Shown piece after piece: positions 45,201 to 57,200 of a DNA stretch of 64,000 nt. The notes beneath the pieces are model-generated. The model was not told the origin of the DNA. It was given only the letters and a program-made list of their open reading frames with translations, and did not search any database. This stretch comes from Aplectana chamaeleonis (Eukaryota; Nematoda; Chromadorea; Rhabditida; Cosmocercidae), in contig JAPDOI010000212.1 of assembly GCA_029168955.1 (NCBI GenBank), positions 978,001 to 1,042,000 of the forward strand, written 5' to 3'. Every line of letters begins with the position of its first letter. The first letter of the stretch is position 1. Both the position numbers and the translations under genes were made by a program.

Positions 45201-48200
45201 AATCCTAAAATTGAACCTAGAATTGAATCTAATATTCACGCACTGGAATATCAAAATCATTCAATCGCTCCAGCCGCAAGGCGCAAGGCGGCTGGAGAGG
45301 TTTGGTTTTTTATTATTCTACTGAGTCCCAAGTATAGTAGATAACAAGGTGCACACCCACGCCGCTTCGCGGCGTACTTGTAGGCGGGTATTTTGACGCA
45401 TAAAATAATTGAGTCATTGCCAAATGAGAACTTAGTTATTATCGTTCCTGGAAACCCAATCCGGTCCCACACACTTTCCACTGCGTCGGCGCACTTACAG
45501 TTGGGTCCAACATTCTTTTCCCGGGGCACGGCGCACTCACATTTGGGTCCCACACTCCCACACACTTACCCCGGCGCTTAGCGCACTCCCGCTTGGGTCC
45601 CGTACACTTTCCCCGGCGCACCTTGAATTGGGTCCCACACACTTTCCCCGGCGCTTGGCGCACCTTAAGTTGGGTCTCACGCACTTTCCCCAACGCTTAA
45701 TGCACCCCACTTGAGTCACATCCACTCTCCCCGGCGCTGAGCGCACTCACATTTGGTTCACACAAACTTTTCTCGGCGCCAGGAGCACCCTCAGTTGCTT
45801 CCCACAAACTTTCTTCGGCGCTCAGCGCACTACCTCTTGGGTCCGTACACTTTCCCTGGCGCTCGGCGCGCTCCAAGTTGGGTCCAACACACTTTTTCCG
45901 ACTCTCGGCGAACTCCCCGTTGGGTCCCACACACTTTTCACGGCGCTCGGCGCACCCCCAGTTGGGTCCCGTACACTTTCCCCGGCGCTCAGCGCATTCC
46001 AAGTTGGGTCCAACACACTTTTCTCGGCGCTCGTCGCAATCACAGTTGGGTCCTGTACACCCTCCCCGGCGCTTGGCACACTCCTAACTGGGTCCCGCAC
46101 ATTCTCTGGTCAACGGTCAACGGTCAACGATCACCGGTCAACCCTTAGCCGTTTATTATTATGTATGATATTGACGTATCATATTTCTTCTTCTGCCGTA
46201 CGGGTTTCGGGCTGTGGCGAGTCCGTTCCTCCCAGTCTCTGCACAAGTGTAGAAATTATTCATTCTCAAGTGACGTTCCAGTGTGGGTATGAATAGTGGG
46301 CGTTAAGCAGTACTAGAGGCCTATTATTGTTAGTGTACAGTAACATTGCAGTTTTTCGCGTCATTCGACTGTGTCGCGTACCATCTGAGGGATTCGTGAA
46401 CGGTAAACATCTGGCTAAGGGTTTTCACTATAAGATGAAGATAAGGAATCGGCTTCCTGGATCCCTATTGGGATGCGCAGAGCATTCGGCGTCGTATTCG
46501 TAGAGGCTCGAATTGTTCTCGCGCCTACTTACATAGTGGCTTGCGGGGGGGGGGCAGCCGACTTCCCAATGAGTGCCTTCATCTCCCTACATGAATCTTC
46601 TACCAATAAAAAGACCACGGACAGATAGTTGGTTCGATTTACCTCGGCTAAGATCGAACTCGACGGTGTGCAGCGAACAGCAGCGGTTCCTCCCACCTCG
46701 CCACACGCGCCCTAATGGATAACCACAACAGCGAGATAAAAGTGTCTAGCGTGAGGGAACTGCAGAGAGCCTATGTAGGTGAACTGTTGGCTTAGCTTCG
46801 ATGAAGTCTGCAATTTTTTTGGGCAGTCCTGCTGCAATTCGCCATTCAAGTTTTTTTCTGTCCAATTTTTGCCTATTTTTACAGAAAACAGAAAAAAATG
46901 GCCAAAAATTGACAGAAAACAGAAAGCAGAAAATTCCGCACACCCCTGATCCCAATGTGGGGCCCAGCATTCAAGAAGAAAGTGCAGAAGCGCGGCCTAC
47001 GAAGGCGGCGAAATGGCCGAAACGTGTGGCGCAGAAAAAGAAGAAACATAATGGAATGGACTGGTTTCAGGAAATTCGAATATGGAGACTATTGCAATAT
47101 TATCAGATCGTTATGAAATCCCGCACTAAATCTACCCAATGATCGGGATTCCGCAGGCCAGGTTTGCTTTAGAGGCGCGCGGCAGCAGTGCGTGTCTTTT
47201 GGCCCAGCGCTGATTTTTCAGTGCATGTGCTGCATGTGCTCTCTGCTTCCAACTCACCAGAGCGCCAGGGGCTGATTTGTGTTAGGGGTATGGTATACTT
47301 TTGCGACACACGGTTGTGTCGCTCTGCACAGCGACAGCGACCGCCTCCCGTCCTTTAAATCTGTCGCTGTCGCAGTTCAGTGCACAGCGACAGCGACAGT
47401 GGTAGCGATAGGCTATGGCACATTTGCAGTATGTCAGCCCTCCGCGACACGTCGCTGCGACCCACACGCGACATCGGTTCCTACGACGACCGTTGCCGTT
47501 GCTCCGATGCGGGTCCCGCCACGATTTGTGTTAGATTGCATGCCTGTCGCTCATTACAGCTGCAAAGTATACCATAGGCCTTAGGAGCAAGCGGCCGAAC
47601 TGCATGTCTTCTGATGCGGCCGAGTGGCTCCGGAGCAGAATGAAAATCGTCAGGACGGACCAAGCAGGTTTCAAGGAGTTCTTTCAAAATTATCGCTCAG
47701 GCGCCACGCGGATGGATCGAACGACACGCAGCGCGGCCCCGCGCCTCTAACGCAAGCCAAATCGTGTGATCTGCGAAATTTCGGACAGAGTAGGTCTGCG
47801 AGTTTGTTCTTGTTCGTATGTAACTTTCGGGCAAATATGGTATACTAAGCGTAACGCATCCTCTGTCTAATATCGCTAACCGAAGAACTCGACCGTCGGA
47901 GGTTTCAGGTACCAAAAACTTTTTCAAAACACCGCGTTTTACGCTTTCTATCTATCAGGGCTGTTTAAGATCATGTAACAATCTAAGTGTGTGAGGGCCG
48001 AATTATAGCAGCAGAACAGACTCCCTGATTTCCTTCTCAATTTAGCAAATTTCGATTTATTGAAATTTCTGAAAATGCAATTTCTATTATATGTATTTTC
48101 ATTATCGAACGACTTCAGCCCAACAAAGTTTAGGATTGATCATTATGCACAGTACCTTATGCTACTATACTCATTTTGTTAATTATCAGTATTTGCTTTA

Positions 48201-51200
48201 GAAGTTCGATTTTCACAGTTTTCAGTAGTTTTCGAAAAGAATGGACCACAGATGAGAATGGACCTCCAAAAAAACCGGATTCCGTCACAGTGGAGAAATT
48301 CAATAAACCCGTTCCAATACCATAATCCAGCCCTCACACTCGATGTAAAATACAGACAGGGTCCAGTTTTTCGGGCTGCTAGAACGCAATTAGATAGAGG
48401 ACGAGTTGAGCTTTCAAGTAGTAGCCCACATTTGATCGGAAAATCACATGCGGACAAGGAAATTTTCAAAACTCTTTGCATGCTCTTCTTTCCTAACGAC
48501 ATAATGATTAAAACGATCCAAAAATACTAAAGCAATAGAGCCGAGTCGTACGCCTAGCTATCTTGAGATCGCCCCCTAGTCTAATTCTCAGAATAGGCCA
48601 CCCTGTTAATAAAAAATCGACGATAGGATGCCTACAGCAAAACCCATAATTCCGGCGGTAGCAGGTCGACAGCTGAACCTTTCGGGGCTTCTGTTAGGTC
48701 AAGTCGCCGTCTCCTAATCCGGCGCTAGGAGGTCTACAGATGGACCTTTCGGCGTGATACCAGGTTCTCTCGCGCCGAAACCAGCCTTTTTTTGGTGTCC
48801 TCAGCTGATGTGCTCTGTGACGACACCTCAGAAACCTGCTGACGACATTTGAGTTTGCCTGAGGTAGCCAAAACCCGTAATTTACCACTAAATGGAATGG
48901 GGCGGCGTTTCAGGCCGCGCCCTCGGAGGCATCTAGCTACACGTTGGCAGAGAAGGAAGTTCGTGGAGTGAAATCGGATAAGATAATCGTTGACACCTCC
49001 GTTTTCAATAACATGGATTTCAGCAAATATGCATATCGCCCCGATTTCATCGCAATGTTGCCCAATGCAGAGCGGCGCCGATGCCATTGCGGCAAAATGC
49101 ATAATTGCTCGAAATTTTCAAAATGTGTTTGAAAACGAAGGTCTCAACCGATGATTAGAAACAAAAGTTTCAAAAAATCTCGGATGACTACCTCAACCCA
49201 TTTCACTCACCGGGCTGTCGTTTCGCTCATCAAAACAGTCGATTCCCTAAGAAGCGCAGTATCGCCGCGATTGATCCATACCGCTTTTTCTCAAGTACCG
49301 TCGCGACGGTGGTATGATCCCGGCCTTAGAACTTTGCGGCCGAAAGTGGTTTCAAAAGGGAGAAAAGACCGGAGTTGCAAGCCACAGGGGAAAAATCGTT
49401 AGAGATTTCCCGTCACAAATTTCCGCAAACGCTATTTTCTGGCCCTCGATCGGATGAAATGTCCTGTCATTTTTGGGAGCTTTGGAGGTTCGCCTAGAAA
49501 GAGAAGGGAATACTCAAGGTTGCTCAGTAAGAAAGCTTTTCTCCGAACCTCAGCATACGATTCGAGGACCAGCAGGTTTCAATAGAATCATAAAGGAGTA
49601 TAAGATAGAGAATGAATTGCGCTTTTGCACGGTATACCACACTTGGCCAGGAGACGAGCGCTGAAGGTCAAAGTCAGATGGAAGGGAACTTTTACGACAA
49701 CCTAATACATAAAAACAAAGAGATGAATGCTCACTTCGATTAAGCGGAGCTGTTCGAGTGACCCGCAATTCGCGGCAATGTTGACGAACGGCTTCACGGA
49801 TTCGATCGGCGATATCGGGACGCGACTTCAACGGCAGCGTATGAAGATGCGCTCGCAATTCATCGAAGAATCTCATCAGTGACGTCATGTAGTCCTGGAT
49901 GAGTCGCTCCTGCGAGTCCCGATTCTCTAAACAAAGATGAATAAGAATTGCTGCTTCCAATATCTTCATCAAAGGCTACACAATGATACATGACATCCAC
50001 AGTCATGTCGATGTTATCAATAGCAGACCTAAGAGTGAAGGAATAACCATGGCAGGAGATATAGGGCAGTTCTGACTCTTTCACGTTAAAGGTTGAATTC
50101 GATCAGGTCACAATTTTCTACCCTGTAAAACGCAAACCCTCAAGGAATCATAACTTCCTATGCTCTATTCAACAAAAATGTCATGAAAAATATAGAAACT
50201 TCATTTCCCCCCAATGATAGGATTACTCTAACGCGAGTCTGAAACCGAGTCAGCTCGTTAGCCGTTCAAACATACCAACTTTATAATGAGCTGCCCCGTG
50301 AAAGAGACGTTATACCAAGGCCAGCAGGTGAAAAATGGCAAAAATTACAGCTGTTTAATACGTCTGCACAGCCTTGCAGGCGAATCGCATTAAAATGGAC
50401 CCATCTGGATAGTTTCACATTGGTTTTCTGAATAGGTCTGCTAAAGAAACTTAAGACTTAGCACAAACTCTGTTCTTCAGCGGAAGGTCTCACAAATCTC
50501 AGAAAACCGATTCAAAGTTTATGCAAACCCGGTGAGGGAGTTGAAGCACCTTTCTGAGGGAATGATGATGACGCTAAAACGAACAGATCTGTATCGACAA
50601 AATCTGCTTCCATGCCTCCCCCAAATTAAAAATGTGAATCACGAAGCAAATTTCGGAACGCCTCGAGGGCGAAAGCGTGTAGGGAGAGGGTCAATCTACC
50701 TTGGAGTGAAATTTCGCTGCTATTCCCTAAACGAGTTTACTAACAAACGCGAAGTTCAGTGTAGACATTTAGCCAAACAATTTTTGCGTGGTACAGTTCC
50801 TTTCGCAATGCCTCAACTTCACGTAGGTGCTAAATAATGACAGTTGCCCCTCTCAATTCGGCAGCGTCCCGTCGAAGTATAAATAAGGCCTAACTACAAA
50901 TGGTTATCATTTTGGCACATTTAGCGATTACAAAAACCACAGAACAGCATACGAGTGAGGAAAATAGATTAACGACATGACCTGTGGTGCCAAAGCAAAC
51001 AACAAAACGAACAATGAAATTAGCGAGACGTTCACAATCTCACCGAACATTTCGTCCAATTTCCGGAGCCATGCGTCTTCAGCATCCTTCTGCCGTTTCA
51101 GCTGCAATTGACGTTCGTTCTCAAGCTGCCGAGCCGCCTCATCCTCATTTCGGGGTGACATTCGAACTAAAAATGACCAAAACCTACTGAAAGGTAAGTC

Positions 51201-54200
51201 GTTACAAAATTTCGGTAGCGTTTTGTGACTTGAACGCATCCTAATAACTTGTGCCAATTCGAAACACAAATCCATGCTACGGCATGCACGGTGTGTTGCT
51301 CTTCTCGCTTTCCAGCCTGATTTGGAGCTATATTTTGAAGCGTTCAAAGTTAAAAGAATAGAGCCAAATAAAGAGGTTTTAACAATCTTGGTCTCGCTTC
51401 AACCACCGAATACCACAAATAGAACTTTCAATTTTGATTTTGCTCATTTGTTTTTTTATGTGAATAATATTTTTTGAATAACCTAAATATGACTTGTTTC
51501 GTAAGTCTCTTCTAACTATTCATACTTCTAGTTACCCCGAAGGGGCTCTTCAAAGAAAAAAGCAAATAGTGCTAAAATTATATTCGAGAAATCAATGAAA
51601 TGTTATTATATTGAAGTCGAAAAGCTTCTGGAATTGGAGAAATTCTAATCACTTTTAGGCATTACATTGTGAAATAATGAAGTGGAAGGAATGAAAATGG
51701 GGTTTGAAATTGCGATTTCCTCATTTTCGGCAGAAAAAAAAAACAGATAGTGTCGGGAGACATCTGTCACAAAAACATCTTCTGAAATGTAATCGCGCTT
51801 TTCTATTTTCTCAGAGCTCGGAACATTTTTGTCGAAAATTCGAACACCACTCTTCTAGCGAAACTCATTTTGTAGAACTGAACTTGGTTTTCGTCGACTG
51901 ACATAGAACCCCGCCACAATGTTGCATTACGAAGCGGAGGAACCCTGAACGTCACCTATCAATCAGCTATAGTTCGGTCGGTTGGCGAGTGCACATTGCC
52001 GCCGGTGGGCGCCGGCGATTAAATGTTGCCGCCAGCGGTCGCCGGCGGTTTCGAGCGTCTTCTTTGCAAATACCGTTTCCGGCGAAAATTGATAGTCTTT
52101 ACCAAAATTTGAATTGACTGTATATTCTCGCGATCATTAACACTAATTGATAAGAGAAGATAAGTTTGAAAACAAAACTTCAAGTGTCTTTTTCAGATTC
52201 TTCATTTTCATCAGACTTCGGTTTTTGGCCAGCAAAAAATGTTTCTTATGTAACGGCTTCTGATTTTTCGTCACTACATGATTGTAGATTCCAGGTACTG
52301 CTACGTGCCTTCATTAGAGGACACTTAACGAAAAGTCAGTGAGATATTATACATCGAATAGCGATTCTACGGGATTTGACTTTTCAGCAAAGACTTATGC
52401 TATCATATTCCAAGAAAGAAGCGACATTCGAGTGCTATTTGTGCTAATATCAGTTTCAGGTTTTCCCCCAACAATTTTTCAGAGGAAGTTCTATCGAGTC
52501 TTGAAAAAAATTACGATTACGAGAAGTTGCGTGACCTGGTTATGTGCCATTTTCAGCTTCCTAGAAAGTAAGAAATCGATTTTCAACGTAAGCAAACTTT
52601 ACATAAATAGAGTCCATTTGGACATTTGCTCATGTTCGAGTCTTTAACCGACAACCGAGAGCATAATTACGCCCAAGTCGCTGGCACTGTTTGTCACCAA
52701 AGGCAACACTGGCCGCAGACACTTATGCGCCCGATGTTGAGACGATTTACCAAATTACTAAAACTTGTATGTATCCAGCTAATATGAATTCTCCTCCTAA
52801 CATCAATTTAAAGTGGTAGGCAGACTGGTTTCCAAAAATTTTAAGATGATTTTAAGAGTTCTAGACCCGACGAGGTCCCATTTTCTGTCCCATATTATGT
52901 TGGAAATTCGAAAATAGCATTAGCAGCTGTAACAAAAATAGAAATCTATTTTGCCATTCACTCATTTCTGAGTTTTTAGATGAGGTTATAATCGAAATCC
53001 AGGGTGGCGCTCTACCCGACGAAAGGCAACCCCTGCTGTCGACATTTTATGCTATCCCAAAGTTGGTGCAATTTTCTCGATAACTAGAACCCACTCATTC
53101 TGAGCAGTGAGCAAAATATTTTCGGAACAACCAACCTCAGAGTACAAAAAGACATTTGAAAGTTATATGGCAATTTTGAAATTTAAAAATTTAGAGTTTT
53201 TCAGCAGATTTCCTCGAATTAGCGTTCTATATCTTCTCTTTTCTAGGAAAGCTGAGAAAACCAGCTAACAATGACTGTGCAGAGGACGTTTAGTAGACAG
53301 ATATTCCAATTTTTGGAAGAGCTGAAGAATTTTTCGTTTGTTTATGTTAGTCAAACATGACTCTTCGGCCAAAAACAACATTCTTGTTTCTTCTCCTGTC
53401 TCCAGTCGGGCTCATATGATATGGAATCGAGAAATAGTCGCCAATTTAGTATACACCCATACATCGACACTTTAAACGGAAAAGGGATTAAATACGCTGG
53501 TTTAGAAATTTGAGCATTTTTGGGCTCGGAGTAGTTGAGAGCGCCCTGATGAGCGCACTCTAAGCGTGGGCGGGGCTAGTGGGGCGGGGCCAGGCCGCGA
53601 GATTGTCTCTAGAGTGGCTCCTTTGTATTTTCCATGTTATTCAGCGTTATTCCACAAACTCCAAAGTTCTAGACGCTGCTTAACATAGGTCTGTTTTCCT
53701 TCCCCATGACTGTCCTATAGAAGAAACGCTTATTCCAAATGCATTGGGTTGTTAACTCATGAAAGTTTGCATGTTTACATGTCAACATGAAACTTTTTCT
53801 GACTTACAAATTGATGCTATACATTACCCATCTTTCCGCAGGAGTGATTCGATGAAAAGGTGAGTCTCTTTCTCTAATTCTCTTTCTCTCTCCATTCCTT
53901 TGAAACATACCAGTGATTTAGAATTCGTGTATAACTCTATTCGCTTTAATGTTGTTTAACACTCTGAACCTTTTCATTTTCCATTGCGCGGCCTAACAAT
54001 AGTTCATAAATCTCAAAAGTCGATTCTCAATATTATAATTTAATTTAAAAATTACGGAGAGCTCAAAAATATCTTCTAAGAAATACGGAAACCTTCCCTA
54101 TTACTCAGATTTTCTACACATTCGAGTCTTCTCGAAATAAACAAAATACACTGTAATATCTGCAGTTAACATGGTTTTTCACGCCCTCAAGCGGAGAAAA

Positions 54201-57200
54201 AATATTTTTTAAATAGTAGTGTTGATACAACCATGCGGAATTTTTTCTCCATAGCTTGACTCACTTTTATATTTTTTATGTATCCAGTTACATATCATGC
54301 CATATTGAGAAAATTTTTGGAGCCTTCTTGATAACTTTTCATTCTTCGAGTAGCATAAGTAAAACTTAAAAAAATCATAGATATGTCTTGTTTTGCTAAT
54401 GCATCTCCAATGAATTTTCTAGAACATTTGAGTGTTTTCTAGAACATTCTTCGTTAGCATTTTATTCACCAACTTTTAAAAAATTAGGCGGTGTTTCAAA
54501 AACTCATGTAAAGTGTTAGTTTTGTTAGACTGCAACATTTCTATAGATTTACACATATAATTCGTGTGAAGAAATTTAGTGAGTGTTAGTAAAGAATATG
54601 AGAACTTGATCTGTTTTCTAAGCCTCTCTCTGATCGAATCAATTCCTAACCTGTCTGAAAAAGCTGTTATAGAAACTGTCTGTGATTTACAAAATCAGAT
54701 TTTCAAGCAAACGTAGAGGAACATTCATATAAAACTGAAAAAGGAGTTCGTGTAAAATTTGTCGTCCCATATTTCTTCCAAACTTTTCGAAAGAGATTTT
54801 CGCTATTTTTCATTTATAAATGCTTATGAATGCGAAAAAATCTAATTCCCAGGAGAATGTAATCGAATTTTTTTTGAAATTTGTTTTTACCTTATTTCAT
54901 TTATTTTTTATTTGAATTTATTTTCGCATCGAAAATGATATTCTTAAATTGGCAGAAACCCTAAAAAATAAAGGAGAAGAACAATGTTTGGTTGGTATCA
55001 CCGATTTTTACCCTTATTTCACTTTTTTTAAATAATGAAGTTGCTAGCTTTGGTTTCTTTAAAACATGCAGTCTTAATACGAACTGAATTTCTTTCTATC
55101 CTAAAGTCGAATCTTTATTCTAGTCATTCAGCTAGGGACAGACATGCCTATTTTGATCTATATTCTGTCAGCCTTTGCATTCAGTCTAATAAATTTGGCT
55201 CATATCGGTCGATATCTGCATCATTGGATGGCTCTCAGCCTCGAAAGCATATCCATTGGGCACAACACATCACAAGACAGTAACCAAGGATCGTTAACAT
55301 GTCCCAATGGCAATTTCCAAGCAAGGGTGGGTAGCAGGTCATCAGACTACGGACATCAACGATAATTTAATAGATTGAATATGAATACTAAGGCAGAGAA
55401 TAAGATTGGGAATCAAAATACACTGTTTTCCTCAGGAACGACATTAGAAACAGACAAAGGAGGAAAAGGGTGTTTTTCCAGGAGGAAAAGAAATTGTTTG
55501 GGAAATCAAAGTATAAACAAATCATAAAAATTGCATCAACATCACAAAAATTCAAGAATTTCTGCTGCTTTTCTTTTTAAACATTCTCAGAGAAATCTGT
55601 TTTGTAATCCGAATGAGAAAATGCTTTTTTCGAACGGTCTTCGCTACGTTAATTTCCCCGAATCAGTCTCTTTGCTTTCTTTCGTGTGAATGTAATCCAG
55701 TGAATATATTTCCTGAAATTAGTCATGAAATGCAAAGAGAAAAATCAAATTGCAAAATTATTAAACTTGAAAATCGGCATGGAAAAGCGTTTGCGTCCAT
55801 CAGATGGCTTTTGCGAACTAATAAATATTATTTTTCTGGTTCTATATTCTGCCTTCATTTTAATAAACAGATTTCTATTTATATTTATAATGCTCTGAAA
55901 ATTGATTTAACTTTGATTTCAAGGTTTCTGTTGAGTTGACAAGAAAAAGTCGTGCATATCCTCTGTTTCCGAGTGTGATTCATTTCCGTTCATCGCGTGC
56001 GTCTGCGCGCGTACGCTGCGTCCTCCTCCCCACACTTTCTCAAGCTGTCTCGACCTTCGCTCCGCACAGGTGCGAGAGGGAACAGAGTAAATCTGGCCTG
56101 GAACCAGAGGATACTTCATTCAAGAATGATTGCTTAGATGGAAGGCTATTCCTTCCCAAAACAAGTTGGGAAAATCAAAATAACATTTCAAATTCAAAAA
56201 AATATTATGTTACCTTCTAGATGACATTAGCTTTCTTTGCTGCAGGATTTTTTGGAGGATCAGTTCACTCTTTAGGAAAAAACAAATTTTGAGCTGAATT
56301 TTTAACAAACAAAATTTTTGTATTTATTAAAAATCTATTGTTTCGATTTTGAAATTGCAACTTTATTATTCAATGCATCCCATAACCAGATAGGATTTTT
56401 CAACATTACATGTTTCTTCTACCCTGGAAAATAAAACAAAATCAGAAAAAAGATGTATAATTTTTATGATTTGTTTATTCTTTGATTTCCCAAACAATTT
56501 ATTTTCCTACTGGAAAACACCCTTTTTCCTCCTTTGTCTGTTTTTGTCGTTCTGAGGAAAACAGTGTATTTTTGATTCCCAATCTTATTCTCTGCCTTAG
56601 TATTCATATTCAATCTATTAAATTATCGTTGATGTCCGTGGTCTGATGACCCTGCTACCCACACTTCCATTGGAAATTGCCGTTGGGACCTGTTAACGAT
56701 CCTGGGTTACTTGCCTTGTAATGTTGTGTCCAATGGATATGCTGGGAGGCTAAGAGCCATCCAATGATGCAGATATCGACCGATATGAGCCAAATTTATT
56801 AGGCTGAATGCAAAGGCTGAGAATATAGATCAAAATAGGGCATGTCTGTCCTAGCTGAATGACTAGAAAAAAGATTCGACTTTAGGATAGAAAGAAATTC
56901 AGTTCGTATTAAGACTGCATGTTTTAAAGAAACCAAAGCGCGCTTCATTATTTTAAAAAAAGTGAAATATGGTAAAAATCGGTGATACCAACCAAACGTT
57001 GTTCTTCTCCTTTATTTTTAGGGTTTTTGCCAATTTAAGAATATCATTTTTCGATGCGAAAATAAAAGCAAATAAAAAAAAAAATGAAATAAAGTAAAAA
57101 CAAATTTCAAAAAAAATTCGATTACATTCTCCTGGGAATTAGATTTTTTCGCATTCATAACCATTTATAAATGAAAATAGCGAATATCTCTTTCGAAAAG

